Source: Bacteroidota bacterium (GTDB lineage: Bacteria; Bacteroidota; Ignavibacteria; Ignavibacteriales; Ignavibacteriaceae). Taken from it: DNA of 64,000 bases. The notes beneath the pieces were generated by a model, which saw only the letters and a list, made by a program, of their open reading frames with translations, was not told the DNA's origin and ran no database searches. This document shows positions 16,732 to 26,383 of this stretch, piece after piece. Every line of letters begins with the position of its first letter. Within the stretch, counting starts at the first letter, position 1. A program made the position numbers and the translations under genes. The stretch is taken from the NCBI GenBank assembly GCA_021815405.1, contig JAKAGV010000001.1, forward strand, positions 1-64,000, written 5' to 3'.

Positions 16732-18222
16732 ATGCAGACGATTGTTAAGGCAGCTTTAATTTTTTTATTTATTTCCGGCATCAGCTTATCACAAGTAGAA
16801 TCTAGAAGGTACAACGCTTTCTCAGGTACAATGGTATTTACAGTTGACGGTGGAGTTACAATTGGCAAGACAGACTATTCTCAAATCAAACCAGACTATT
16901 TAGGTAAAGTATCCTTAGATTATTTTTTACCGGCTTATTCAAAAAGTAACTTCGGCTTCAGAGTTTTCGGCGGAGGCGGTTATATAGCCGGCAAGGATGT
17001 TACGCTTGTTCCTGCCGTGTTTAGAACGAAATTATCTTTTATCGGCGGAGGGGTTATATATTCGCTTGAAGCCGGAAGATATGCCTTCCCGTACTTTTTT
17101 GCAGGTGCATCGTACTTATGGTTTGATCCTCTTGGACCAGGCGGGGTAAAGCTTCCGAATAATTTGAACAATGTTTATAAGAAACACGAAATTGATTATA
17201 ACGGAGAACTAGGTTTTCGATTCCTGTTGACAGATAACTTTAGTGTTAATGTAAGTGGGGGAATTCAATTAAGTCCAAATGATTATCTTGATGATGTAGC
17301 AATAGGAACTAACAACGATATGTTTTATTATGCTTCGGTAGGATTTTCTTTTTCATTCTTCACAGATAATGATTCGGATGAAGACGGAGTTCCTGACTCG
17401 AGAGATCATTGTCCGAACACACAAAGAGGTGTTGCTGTTGATGAATTCGGATGCCCGATAGATTCAGATCATGATGGTGTTCCAGACTATATGGATAAAT
17501 GTCCGAATACGCCCAAAGGAGTTGCGGTTGATAAAGACGGCTGCCCTTTAGATTCCGATGGAGACGGTGTTCCTGATTATCGAGATGTTTGTCCGAATAC
17601 GCCGAAAGGAGTGAAGGTTGATGACTTAGGCTGCCCGCTGGATTCGGATGGAGATGGAGTTCCGGATTATAAAGACAAATGTCCAAATACACCAGCAGGA
17701 GTTCAGGTAGATTCGGAAGGCTGTCCGATCGATTCAGACCATGATGGCGTTCCTGATTATCTTGATAAGTGCCCTGATACACCGGCGGGAGTGAAAGTTG
17801 ATTCAACAGGATGTCCGGTTAAAGAAGAGGTCAAAAAAGAAGTAAAGAAAGAAGTTCCGGAAGTAGTTTCCGAAGAAGCCGCCAAAGTTACATTAAGCGC
17901 AGGGGCAACATTTGCATTCGGGAAAAGCAAACTGCTTCCTTCAGCCTTTCCTGAACTTGATAAATTGATTAAAGTAATGAAAGAGAATTTACGCAGCCGG
18001 TGGCTTATTGCAGGCTATACCGATAATATTGGTTCGGATAACGCTAATAAAAAAGTTTCATTAGAAAGAGCAAAAGCTGTAATGGAATACCTGGTTGCAA
18101 AAGGAATAAATATTAGATGGCTAAGAGTGATAGGATACGGAAAGGCGAATCCGGTAGCCAGCAATGCAACTGAAGAAGGAAGGGCGAAAAACCGCCGTGT
18201 AGAAATTACAAGAATAAATTAA
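16732..18222 (+). CDS. OmpA-family outer-membrane protein with thrombospondin-3 repeats
   Basis: A 496-residue protein: signal peptide (about 1-21, ending SLSQ), a beta-barrel-like region (about 25-210), five calcium-binding thrombospondin type 3 repeats of 30 residues each (about 214-363, pattern DSDGDGVPDYKDKCPNTPAG), a lysine/glutamate linker, and a C-terminal OmpA peptidoglycan-binding domain (about 380-496) with AGYTDNIGSDNANKKVSLER. Such proteins tie the outer membrane to the wall and are common in Bacteroidota. It has its own terminator upstream and stands as a single gene. Confidence 0.92.
   Translation: MQTIVKAALIFLFISGISLSQVESRRYNAFSGTMVFTVDGGVTIGKTDYSQIKPDYLGKVSLDYFLPAYSKSNFGFRVFGGGGYIAGKDVTLVPAVFRTKLSFIGGGVIYSLEAGRYAFPYFFAGASYLWFDPLGPGGVKLPNNLNNVYKKHEIDYNGELGFRFLLTDNFSVNVSGGIQLSPNDYLDDVAIGTNNDMFYYASVGFSFSFFTDNDSDEDGVPDSRDHCPNTQRGVAVDEFGCPIDSDHDGVPDYMDKCPNTPKGVAVDKDGCPLDSDGDGVPDYRDVCPNTPKGVKVDDLGCPLDSDGDGVPDYKDKCPNTPAGVQVDSEGCPIDSDHDGVPDYLDKCPDTPAGVKVDSTGCPVKEEVKKEVKKEVPEVVSEEAAKVTLSAGATFAFGKSKLLPSAFPELDKLIKVMKENLRSRWLIAGYTDNIGSDNANKKVSLERAKAVMEYLVAKGINIRWLRVIGYGKANPVASNATEEGRAKNRRVEITRIN
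17371..17820 (+). repeat. Five tandem 90-bp repeats coding for thrombospondin-3 units
   Basis: Five in-frame 90-bp units, each coding for a DSDxDGVPDYxDKCPNTPxG-type unit. The DNA copies have diverged at silent positions, so this is old, protein-selected repetition rather than a recent expansion. Confidence 0.9.
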
Positions 18223-18392
18223 TTTTGAATTTATAGACCAGTTAATCATGAACCAAATTGTAAACAACCAGAGGTAGAGCATAGAGCAAAGGGTATAATG
18301 CTGCTTTTCGCCATGCACTTTACCAAGAAAAATTTTTAATTTCACACAAAAATTAATAACGAATAGTATAACAAAATAATAGAGAGGTAATT

Positions 18393-19643
18393 ATGTTTGA
18401 CAAAAATTATAAGTTCACCGTTACCGACAAATTCTTAAAGTACGTAAAGTATGATACTCAATCGGATGAAGATTCAACAAGTTTTCCTAGTACTGAAAAG
18501 CAGAAGACTTTTTCAAAGGAACTTGCCGAAGAGCTTAAAGGCATGGGGCTGGCAGATGCTCATATGGACGAATGGGGATACGTTATGGCTACACTTCCTT
18601 CTAACACAGATAAGAATGTGCCAGTAATAGCCTTGATCGCACATATAGATACATCGCCGGCTGTTACCGGTGCAAATGTCAACCCGGTTGTTCATAATAA
18701 TTATAGAGGCGGGGATATAATTCTGCCAAAAGATCCAAATCAGATTATCAAGGTTGAAGATAATCATGAATTAAAGGATATGATTGGATACGATATAATA
18801 ACAACTGACGGGACAACTTTGTTAGGTGCAGATAACAAAGCGGGTGTTGCAGAAATTATGGATGCGGTAAATTATATGCTGACTCATCCGGAAGTAAAGC
18901 ATGGAACGATAAAAGTCTGTTTCACTCCTGATGAAGAAACGGGAAGAGGCACTGAAAAAATTGATCTTAAAAAACTTGGGGCTCAGTTTGCATACACAGT
19001 TGATGGATCAGGTCGAGGAGAAATCGAAACAGAAACATTCAGTGCCGATGCAGTAGTAATTAAATTTCATGGAAAGAATATTCATCCCGGATACGCAAAA
19101 GGAAAGATGATAAACTCGGTTAAGGTAGCCGCAGCTTTTATTGAAAGCCTGCCGAAGGATAAACTTTCACCGGAAACAACAGACGGAAGAGATGGCTATA
19201 TCCATTGCACAGGCTTTAACGGGATGGAAGAATTGACTACGCTGAAATTTATTATCCGCGATTTTGAAACACCGAAACTAAAAGAATATGAATCATTATT
19301 AAAAAATTTAGCTGAAGCTGCAGTGAAAAAATTCCCAGGTGCAAAAATGGAATTTGAAGTGATAGAGCAGTACCGGAATATGAAGGAAATACTGGATAAA
19401 TTTCCCTCTGTTGCAGGTAATGCAGTTGAAGCAATGAACCGGTTAAACATTAAGCCGATATTCAGCCCAATTCGCGGCGGTACAGATGGATCGAGATTAT
19501 CATTCATGGGCTTGCCTACACCAAATATTTTTGCTGGCGAGCATAGCTTCCATTCAAAATTGGAATGGGTTGCAGTACAAGATATGGAATTGGTGGTAAA
19601 ACTTCTCGTAGAAACTTGTAAAGTATGGGAGGAAAAACAATAG
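18393..19643 (+). CDS. pepT: Peptidase T (tripeptide aminopeptidase)
   Basis: A 416-residue M20 metallopeptidase that removes N-terminal residues from tripeptides in the cytoplasm. Metal ligands are visible in ALIAHIDTSP, TLLGADNKAGVAEIM, FTPDEETGRG, VDGSGRGEIE and the last histidine in AGEHSFHSKLEW. The dimerisation domain lies between (about 210-325). Length is normal. It has a good ribosome site (AGAGAGG) and appears to be a single gene. Confidence 0.94.
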   Translation: MFDKNYKFTVTDKFLKYVKYDTQSDEDSTSFPSTEKQKTFSKELAEELKGMGLADAHMDEWGYVMATLPSNTDKNVPVIALIAHIDTSPAVTGANVNPVVHNNYRGGDIILPKDPNQIIKVEDNHELKDMIGYDIITTDGTTLLGADNKAGVAEIMDAVNYMLTHPEVKHGTIKVCFTPDEETGRGTEKIDLKKLGAQFAYTVDGSGRGEIETETFSADAVVIKFHGKNIHPGYAKGKMINSVKVAAAFIESLPKDKLSPETTDGRDGYIHCTGFNGMEELTTLKFIIRDFETPKLKEYESLLKNLAEAAVKKFPGAKMEFEVIEQYRNMKEILDKFPSVAGNAVEAMNRLNIKPIFSPIRGGTDGSRLSFMGLPTPNIFAGEHSFHSKLEWVAVQDMELVVKLLVETCKVWEEKQ

Positions 19644-19745
19644 AACACAAATGACACTGATTACACGGATTTACACAAATAGAATTTATAAATATTTTAT
19701 TCATGTTCATCAGTAATATTTGTGTAATCAGTGTACTATTTATTG
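19638..19745. repeat. Inverted repeat of the CACTGATTACAC type
   Basis: The left arm ATAGAACACAAATGACACTG and following bases are roughly the inverse of the right arm TTTGTGTAATCAGTGTACTA, about 60 bases later. It lies between pepT and the U32 gene and contains the false upstream start of the latter. A relative at 15149-15375 is interrupted by element D. Confidence 0.6.
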
Positions 19746-19750
19746 AAGAT

Positions 19751-20956
19751 ATGAAAAAACCCGAACTAATGGCTCCGGCAGGTGATTGGACAATGCTTTC
19801 AGCCGCTATTAATGCCGGTGCAGATGCTGTTTACTTTGGAGTCGATAAGCTTAATATGCGCGCTAAGGCGGCTAATTTTATAGTTGATGAATTGCCTGAG
19901 ATCGTTCAAGCCTGCAGACAGAAAAATGTAAAGACGTATTTAACTCTTAACACAATCGTCTTTGAAGAAGAATTGAATGACTTAGAAGAAATTATATCTT
20001 CCGCAAAAAAAGCCGGAGTAGACAGGATAATATGCTGGGATCTGGCGGTTACGCAAATCTGTAAAAAGCATGAAGTGTCTTTCTGCATATCCACTCAAGG
20101 CTCGGTTTCAAATTCACTCAGCGCAGATTTATATAAACAGCTCGGTGCAGTAAGGATTGTTCTTGCGCGAGAATGTTCCCTTGAAGAAATAAAAAGGATA
20201 AGAGCTTTAACTGAGTTAGAGATCGAAGCATTTATTCACGGTGCAATGTGTATTGCTGTAAGCGGAAGATGCTTTATGAGCCACCACATGTTTGGACCGA
20301 GCGCTAACAGAGGAGAGTGTATCCAGCCTTGCCGGAGAGAGTATGAGATAACAGATACGATTACCGGAAAGCAAATAATTATCGGCGAGGATTATGTTTT
20401 ATCCGCAAAAGATCTCTGCACAGTTGAGTTCATTGATCAATTAATTGAAGCGGGAATCGATTCATTTAAAATAGAAGGTAGAAAAAGGAGTCCGGAATAT
20501 GTTGGCAGGGTAGTTTCTGTATACAGGCGTGCGATCGATTTATATTTTGAAAAGAAGCTGACACCAGAAATCAAAAAAGAATTTATGAAAGAACTTGAAG
20601 AGGTATATAACAGAGGCTTCTCATCGGGATTTTATTTCGGCAAGCCGAGTTCTGAAGACTATGCTGATATATACGGAAGCAAAGCCACGACCCGGAAAGA
20701 ATTCATCGGAACAGTAATCAATTATTACAAGCAGGCTGAAGTTGCCTATGTTGAATTAGAATCGGGGAAAATTTCTTTAGACGATGAACTTTTAATTATT
20801 GGTCCGACATCCGGTGTCGTCAGCATAAAATTAAATGAAATGATGAATGAAGATAGAAAAATATTGGAAGCCGTAAAAGGAGACAGAATAACTTTCCCAT
20901 GCGGCGAACAAGTAAGACCCCACGATAGAGCCTACAAGGTCGTCAAGAATATTTAG
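19751..20956 (+). CDS. U32 family peptidase-like protein
   Basis: A 401-residue protein that starts MKKPELMAPAGDWTMLSAAI and carries the U32 signature around IEAFIHGAMCIAVSGRCFMS, with cysteines in NRGECIQPCRREY that in this family belong to an iron-sulfur-binding or structural set. Members such as TrhP take part in tRNA hydroxylation; others are called collagenases on weak grounds. The long upstream extension is rejected because it lies in a dispersed inverted repeat. The exact role is uncertain; tRNA modification is the better guess for this length. Confidence 0.8.
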   Translation: MKKPELMAPAGDWTMLSAAINAGADAVYFGVDKLNMRAKAANFIVDELPEIVQACRQKNVKTYLTLNTIVFEEELNDLEEIISSAKKAGVDRIICWDLAVTQICKKHEVSFCISTQGSVSNSLSADLYKQLGAVRIVLARECSLEEIKRIRALTELEIEAFIHGAMCIAVSGRCFMSHHMFGPSANRGECIQPCRREYEITDTITGKQIIIGEDYVLSAKDLCTVEFIDQLIEAGIDSFKIEGRKRSPEYVGRVVSVYRRAIDLYFEKKLTPEIKKEFMKELEEVYNRGFSSGFYFGKPSSEDYADIYGSKATTRKEFIGTVINYYKQAEVAYVELESGKISLDDELLIIGPTSGVVSIKLNEMMNEDRKILEAVKGDRITFPCGEQVRPHDRAYKVVKNI

Positions 20957-21141
20957 ATATTGGCTTTTTACCATCGAAATAGATTAAAAATTTTTCGATT
21001 TATCTTTGCATCTTAATTTTAATACTTTTAATTTCTAGTGTGCTTTTAATTATTTGAAAATCTATCTGCCTACAAATAGATTAGTTATAAAATAGTTCCT
21101 ATAATTCTTGTTTTAGCAGTCCTCATCATTTGAAAATTAAA

Positions 21142-21147
21142 TGGAGG
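21142..21147 (+). promoter_or_regulatory. Strong ribosome binding site of the pyrimidine operon
   Basis: GGAGGT lies 7 bases before the ATG of mmsA at 21155. The 198-bp gap before it is A+T-rich and presumably holds the promoter, including an ATCGAAA/TTTCGAT inverted repeat near 20977-21002 that may be the terminator of the preceding gene. Confidence 0.6.
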
Positions 21148-21154
21148 TCAGTTA

Positions 21155-22609
21155 ATGGATTACCCTTCTTTAAAAAATTATATTGAAGGAAAGTTCGAAG
21201 AAATCAGGTACACTGAGATAGAAGTTCTATCTCCCACAGACGGAAGAGTTATTTCTTCTGTACCACTCTCAAATTATGATGCCGTTGACAGAGCGGTATT
21301 TGCCGCAAAGAAAGCATTTCCTTCATGGTCAAGCATTCCAATTAAAGAGCGCGCCCAGGTATTTTACCGCTATAAATATCTTCTTGAAAAAAATATGGAA
21401 GAACTTTCACAGCTTGTTCAAGAAGAGAACGGAAAAACTTTTTCCGAAGCCAAAGCTGAGGTTGAAAAGAGCGTTGAAGTAACCGAGTTTGCATGTTCGA
21501 TTCCGCAAATTGCGGCAGGTGAAATTTTGGAAGTAAGCAAAGGCGTTGAATGCCGCATTGACAGGCATCCGCTTGGAGTTGTAGCATCTATTACCCCGTT
21601 TAATTTTCCCAACATGGTTCCTAATTGGACAATACCAAATGCTTTAATTCTTGGTAATGCTATGATCCTGAAACCATCCGAACAGGTTCCCTTAAGCGCA
21701 AACAGGATTGCGGAGCTCTTAAAGGAAGCCGGACTGCCCGACGGGGTATTTAATGTTGTTCATGGTGCGCGCGAAGTAGTAGAAGCTATTTGCGATCATC
21801 CGGGGATAGAGGCTGTTTCGTTTGTAGGCTCTACCAGGGTTGCCAAGATTGTTTACGCAAGGGGTACTTCAAAATTAAAAAGAGTTTTAGCCTTAGGCGG
21901 AGCTAAAAATCATTTAATCGTATTGCCGGATGCAAACGCTAGTATGACTGCATCGAATGTTGCAGCATCAATGACCGGATGCGCAGGACAGCGGTGTATG
22001 GCTGCTTCGGCAATGGTTGCTGTTGGTCCGGTAGATCATATTATTTCGCACCTTGTTGAAGAAGCTAAGAAAATAATTCCGGGAAAAAATCTCGGTGCGG
22101 TTATTTCCCGCCAGGCAAAAGAAAGAATTGAAAATTATATTACAGAAGCTGAAAGGGACGGCGCAAAAGTTCTGCTTGACGGCAGAAATTGTAAAGTCGA
22201 TGGGAAAGAAAATGGATTTTATGTAGGTCCGACAATTCTCGATTATGTCCGCCCGGAAATGAAGATAGCAAAGGAAGAAGTTTTCGGACCGGTGCTTTCA
22301 ATTATGCGGACAGAAAATATTGATGACGCAATTAAGATTCAAAACAGTTCGATGTATGGAAATGCCGCGGCAGTGTTTACTCAGAGCGGCGGCATTGCAA
22401 AGTACATAATGGAAAAAGCCAGTGCAGGGATGATCGGTGTTAATATAGGAGTCCCCGTTCCAAGAGAACCTTTTTCTTTTGGCGGATGGAATGAATCGAA
22501 ATTTGGTGCGTGTGATATTACAGGAAAAAGCTCTATTGAATTTTGGACAAAGCTGAAAAAGACGACTATCAAATGGAATCCGGAGTCTAGAACCAACTGG
22601 ATGAGCTGA
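21155..22609 (+). CDS. mmsA: CoA-acylating (methyl)malonate-semialdehyde dehydrogenase
   Basis: A 484-residue aldehyde dehydrogenase of the acylating branch: ITPFNFPNMVPNWTIPNAL, the NAD-binding VSFVGSTRVAKIVY, and the nucleophile Cys281 in GCAGQRCMAAS. It turns malonate semialdehyde into acetyl-CoA or methylmalonate semialdehyde into propionyl-CoA with loss of CO2. Here it heads an operon for pyrimidine breakdown, where these aldehydes come from beta-alanine (uracil) and beta-aminoisobutyrate (thymine). The acylating enzyme would let the carbon enter central metabolism directly. Confidence 0.93.
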   Translation: MDYPSLKNYIEGKFEEIRYTEIEVLSPTDGRVISSVPLSNYDAVDRAVFAAKKAFPSWSSIPIKERAQVFYRYKYLLEKNMEELSQLVQEENGKTFSEAKAEVEKSVEVTEFACSIPQIAAGEILEVSKGVECRIDRHPLGVVASITPFNFPNMVPNWTIPNALILGNAMILKPSEQVPLSANRIAELLKEAGLPDGVFNVVHGAREVVEAICDHPGIEAVSFVGSTRVAKIVYARGTSKLKRVLALGGAKNHLIVLPDANASMTASNVAASMTGCAGQRCMAASAMVAVGPVDHIISHLVEEAKKIIPGKNLGAVISRQAKERIENYITEAERDGAKVLLDGRNCKVDGKENGFYVGPTILDYVRPEMKIAKEEVFGPVLSIMRTENIDDAIKIQNSSMYGNAAAVFTQSGGIAKYIMEKASAGMIGVNIGVPVPREPFSFGGWNESKFGACDITGKSSIEFWTKLKKTTIKWNPESRTNWMS

Positions 22610-22651
22610 AAATAAGATTCAAAATTTTAATCATAAACTAAGGGTAAGAAG

Positions 22652-23527
22652 ATGCCAAGATTAGTTCGTGCAGGTTTAATTCAAACGAAGCTTGATGTAT
22701 CGACGGAGCAGCCGATTGAAAAAATAAAATCCTCGATGCTTGAGAAGCATCTTTCAATGATTGAAGATGCAGCTAAGCAAGGTGTACAGATATTGTGCTT
22801 GCAGGAGTTGTTTTATGGTCCTTATTTCTGTGCAGAGCAGAAGGCTAAATGGTATGCCATGGTTGAAAGCATTCCGGACGGTCCAACTACAAAGTTAATG
22901 CAGGAAGTAGCGAAGAAGAATCAAATGGTTCTGGTAGTTCCAATTTATGAAGAGGAAATTACCGGAGTTTATTATAACACTGCCGCAGTAATAAATTACG
23001 ATGGAACGTATTTAGGGAAATACAGGAAGCATCATATTCCTCACTGCGATCCGGGTTTCTGGGAAAAGTTTTACTTCAAACCTGGCAATCTTGGTTATCC
23101 GGTATTCAAAACTCCTTTCGCGGATATAGGAGTCTATATTTGCTACGACCGTCATTTCCCGGAAGGCGCAAGAATACTAGGGCTAAACGGAGCTGAAATA
23201 GTCTTCAATCCATCAGCTACAGTTGCAGGATTATCGGAATATCTTTGGGAGCTTGAACAGCCGGCGCATGCTGTTGCAAACGGATATTTTGTAGGCGCTA
23301 TTAATCGAGTTGGAAAAGAAGCTCCATGGAACATAGGAGAGTTTTACGGAAAGAGTTATTTCTGTTCGCCCCGCGGAAAAATTATTGCACAGGCAAGCAG
23401 AGACAAAGATGAACTTGTTGCTGCCGATTTGAATCTTGATGAAATTCAGGAGGTAAGGAACATCTGGCAGTTCTACAGGGACAGAAGACCGGAAACATAC
23501 GGAGCGATAACAGGAATAGATGTTTAA
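22652..23527 (+). CDS. Beta-ureidopropionase (nitrilase-superfamily amidohydrolase)
   Basis: A 291-residue carbon-nitrogen hydrolase with the catalytic triad Glu52 (QELFYGPYF), Lys126 (KYRKHHIP) and Cys164 (GVYICYDRHFPEGA). It resembles N-carbamoylputrescine amidase as well, but its place between MmsA and the transaminase, with dihydropyrimidinase in the same operon, supports hydrolysis of N-carbamoyl-beta-alanine to beta-alanine, ammonia and CO2. It lies 42 bases after mmsA. Confidence 0.88.
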   Translation: MPRLVRAGLIQTKLDVSTEQPIEKIKSSMLEKHLSMIEDAAKQGVQILCLQELFYGPYFCAEQKAKWYAMVESIPDGPTTKLMQEVAKKNQMVLVVPIYEEEITGVYYNTAAVINYDGTYLGKYRKHHIPHCDPGFWEKFYFKPGNLGYPVFKTPFADIGVYICYDRHFPEGARILGLNGAEIVFNPSATVAGLSEYLWELEQPAHAVANGYFVGAINRVGKEAPWNIGEFYGKSYFCSPRGKIIAQASRDKDELVAADLNLDEIQEVRNIWQFYRDRRPETYGAITGIDV

Positions 23528-23606
23528 ATAAAAATTCTTGTGCATGTCATTCACGTAAGAGCAGGGATGACAAATCCTATAAAAATGAAATCTAAAAAGG
23601 CTGATC

Positions 23607-24941
23607 ATGACATCAGATGAAATAATTAAAATTACTGCGGAGAACACTTACGGTACCTGGCGCTATCAGAAAGGATGGAAACCGCTTCATATAGTTGATG
23701 CAGAAGGCTGCTACTTTTATGACGGCAACGGGAAAAAATACCTTGACTTTTCCTCGCAGCTGATGTGTGTTTCACTGGGGCATAAAAACAAAGCTGTTAT
23801 ACAGGCAATTGAAGAACAGGCAAAAAAGCTTCCGTATGTGAGCCCGGGTTTTACAACAGATGTTCGTGCGGAATTAAGCAAGCTTCTACTTGAGGTACTT
23901 CCCGAAGGATTAGAAAAATTTTATTTTTCAACTTCCGGTACTGAAGCGAATGAAGCGGCAATAAAAATTGCCAGAATGTATACAGGAAAATATAAAATTA
24001 TTTCGCGCTATAATTCTTATCATGGTTCAACAGCCGCATCAATTGCAGCTACAGGCGATCCGCGCAGATGGCTGATAGAACCCTCGGGAAAAATTGATGG
24101 AGTAATCTTTGCCCCGGAATGTAATTGCTACCGGTGCCCGTTAGATCATCATTATCCGGAATGCAATATTGCCTGCGCAAATTATATCGAACACATGATA
24201 CGAAACGAATCAAATGTAGCAGCAGTAATTGTTGAACCGGTTGTCGGCACTAACGGAATTCTTGTCCCACCGGATGAATATTTACCGCGGTTAAGAAGAA
24301 TTTGCGACGATAATAATGTTCTTTTAATTGCCGATGAAGTTATGAGCGGCTGGGGAAGAACAGGAAAATGGTTTGCAGTTAATCATTGGAATGTAAATCC
24401 GGATATTTTAACAACCGCGAAAGGAATCACATCTGCTTATGTCCCGCTGGGATTAACAGCGACAACGAAAAAGATTGCCGAATATTTTAACGATCATTAT
24501 TTCGCTCATGGTCATACCTACGAAGCGCACCCGATGACCTTAGCCCCGGCAATAGCGGCTATAAACGAGATAAGGAAAAATAATCTCGTCGAAAGATCCT
24601 TTGAACTTGGGAAATATCTCGAACAAAAATTGGCTGAGCTAAAAGTAAAGCACAATTCAATCGGCGATGTTCGGGGTTTGGGATTGTTCAGGGCAATTGA
24701 GATAGTGAAAAACAAGAAAACCAAACAACCCTTCAATACGAAGCAGGATAAGATTAATGGCGCTCCACTTTTAGTTGATAAGATTGCCGGAGAATTAATG
24801 AAGAAAGGAATTTACGTTTCTCCATGGCTGAGTCATTTTGTCTTGGCTCCGCCGCTTATAATTACTAAAGAAGAAATAGATACCGCTGTAAATGCTTTTG
24901 ATGAGGTTTTAAAAATTGCTGATGATGAAGTTGATAAATAA
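23607..24941 (+). CDS. Class III aminotransferase, probable beta-alanine transaminase
   Basis: A 444-residue PLP enzyme: FYFSTSGTEANEAAIKIARM, the DEVMSGWGRTGKWFA motif, and PLP-binding Lys272 in TTAKGITSAYVPLG. The segment CNCYRCPLDHHYPECNIACA (about 172-191) is rich in cysteine and occurs in one branch of this class. The genetic context points to removal of the amino group from beta-alanine or beta-aminoisobutyrate to give the semialdehydes used by MmsA. The amino acceptor is not certain. Confidence 0.88.
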   Translation: MTSDEIIKITAENTYGTWRYQKGWKPLHIVDAEGCYFYDGNGKKYLDFSSQLMCVSLGHKNKAVIQAIEEQAKKLPYVSPGFTTDVRAELSKLLLEVLPEGLEKFYFSTSGTEANEAAIKIARMYTGKYKIISRYNSYHGSTAASIAATGDPRRWLIEPSGKIDGVIFAPECNCYRCPLDHHYPECNIACANYIEHMIRNESNVAAVIVEPVVGTNGILVPPDEYLPRLRRICDDNNVLLIADEVMSGWGRTGKWFAVNHWNVNPDILTTAKGITSAYVPLGLTATTKKIAEYFNDHYFAHGHTYEAHPMTLAPAIAAINEIRKNNLVERSFELGKYLEQKLAELKVKHNSIGDVRGLGLFRAIEIVKNKKTKQPFNTKQDKINGAPLLVDKIAGELMKKGIYVSPWLSHFVLAPPLIITKEEIDTAVNAFDEVLKIADDEVDK

Positions 24942-25018
24942 ATATTTGAGTACTTGATTATTTCGGGAAGAAAATAGTAAGTCAAATAAATATAATTTAG
25001 AATTTTGGAAATGAATTT

Positions 25019-26362
25019 ATGAAGAACCTCGCTCCAAAGCTTTCACTTAAAGAATATGAAAATAATTTTGCAGAGCTGCATCCGCCGTTTACCCCTTTAA
25101 CAGCAAAGGCGGAAGCCGAACGATGTTTATACTGCTATGATTCACCTTGTACTAAATCGTGTCCGACTCATATCGATATCCCGGCATTCATAAAAAAAAT
25201 ATCGACAGATAATTTACTTGGTTCTGCAAAGACAATATTGGACTCTAACTGGGTTGCGCTTACCTGTGCGAAAGCTTGTCCTGTCGAAGTACTTTGTGAA
25301 GGCGCATGCGTTTACAATGATAAAGGAGAAAAGCCGATTGAGATTGGAAGACTTCAGCGATATGCAATGGATAATTATTTTAGAAACTCATCGCCAAACA
25401 TTTTTACTTTTTCTAAGAAGAAAAATAAATCAGTTGGAATAATCGGCTCTGGACCGGCAGGTCTTGCATGCAGCGCAGAATTAACATTGCTGGGATATGA
25501 TGTAATAATTTATGAAGCGAATAAAATTCCCGGCGGATTAAATACTTGGGGTATTGCACCGTATAAAACCAGGCGTCAAGACAGTTTGAAAGAAATCAAA
25601 TTAATTAAAAGCTTAGGAGTAAAAATTAAGACAGGAATAAAGGTAGGAGAAACTGTCTCGGTTGAAGATATAATAAAAAAACACGATGCGGTTTTCCTTG
25701 GCGTGGGCTTAGGGAAATCATCCGAACTAGAAATTCCGGGAGAAGAATTGAAAGGCGTTTATAACGCTATAAATTTTATTGAAAAAGTAAAATCTGAAAA
25801 CTGGAACTCCGTAAAAGTTGGGAAACGTGTAGCCATTATAGGTGCAGGCAATACTTCAATTGATGCAGCAACAGAAGCTAAACGGCTTGGCGCAGAACAA
25901 GTCTATATAATATACCGAAGAGATACTTCTCAAATGTCCGCTTACGATTTTGAATTCCTTCTTGCCAAAAAGGATGAAATTTTATTTTACTTTAACTCAG
26001 CGCCTAAAAAAATTGTTGGTAAAAAATATGTTGAAGGAATAGAATGTATAAAAACCAAATTAATTTCTAAAGGTTTAAAGGATAAACCTAAATTGACCGT
26101 AATCCCAAAATCAGAATTTATAATTCCGGTTGATATGGTAATAAAAGCAATCGGACAAAAATCTCATAACAATTTTTTAAACTCAATTAAGGAATTAAAA
26201 ATGAGAGATGGTAAAGTTGTTGTTAATAAAAAAAATTACCAGACTGGAAATGCAAAAGTCTTTGCCGGCGGCGATTGCATAAACGGCGGCAAAGAAGTTG
26301 TTAATGCTGCTTACGACGGTAAGATGGCAGCACATGGCATTGACGAATATCTTTCAAATTAA
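25019..26362 (+). CDS. preT: NAD-binding subunit of dihydropyrimidine dehydrogenase
   Basis: A 447-residue protein with an N-terminal iron-sulfur region containing two cysteine groups (CLYCYDSPCTKSCP and CAKACPVEVLCEGAC), then a FAD-binding GIIGSGPAGLACSAEL (about 139-154) and an NAD-binding VAIIGAGNTSIDAA (about 273-286). This is the electron-input half of the two-subunit bacterial enzyme; PreA, 21 bases downstream, is the catalytic half. It is homologous to glutamate synthase small subunits, but the neighbour decides the assignment. Confidence 0.92.
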   Translation: MKNLAPKLSLKEYENNFAELHPPFTPLTAKAEAERCLYCYDSPCTKSCPTHIDIPAFIKKISTDNLLGSAKTILDSNWVALTCAKACPVEVLCEGACVYNDKGEKPIEIGRLQRYAMDNYFRNSSPNIFTFSKKKNKSVGIIGSGPAGLACSAELTLLGYDVIIYEANKIPGGLNTWGIAPYKTRRQDSLKEIKLIKSLGVKIKTGIKVGETVSVEDIIKKHDAVFLGVGLGKSSELEIPGEELKGVYNAINFIEKVKSENWNSVKVGKRVAIIGAGNTSIDAATEAKRLGAEQVYIIYRRDTSQMSAYDFEFLLAKKDEILFYFNSAPKKIVGKKYVEGIECIKTKLISKGLKDKPKLTVIPKSEFIIPVDMVIKAIGQKSHNNFLNSIKELKMRDGKVVVNKKNYQTGNAKVFAGGDCINGGKEVVNAAYDGKMAAHGIDEYLSN

Positions 26363-26383
26363 ATTATTCTTTTAGGAGATTAA

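Noticed and set aside
17360-17806. Antisense frame of 148 codons
   Set aside because: It is the shadow of the thrombospondin repeats on the other strand, with repetitive leucine/histidine text.
17371-17820. Possible CRISPR or satellite repeats
   Set aside because: The five 90-bp units are coding thrombospondin-3 repeats with diverged silent sites and no spacers.
19703-19750. Longer start for the U32 gene
   Set aside because: The extra codons come from a dispersed CACTGAT-type repeat; family proteins begin at the ATG at 19751.
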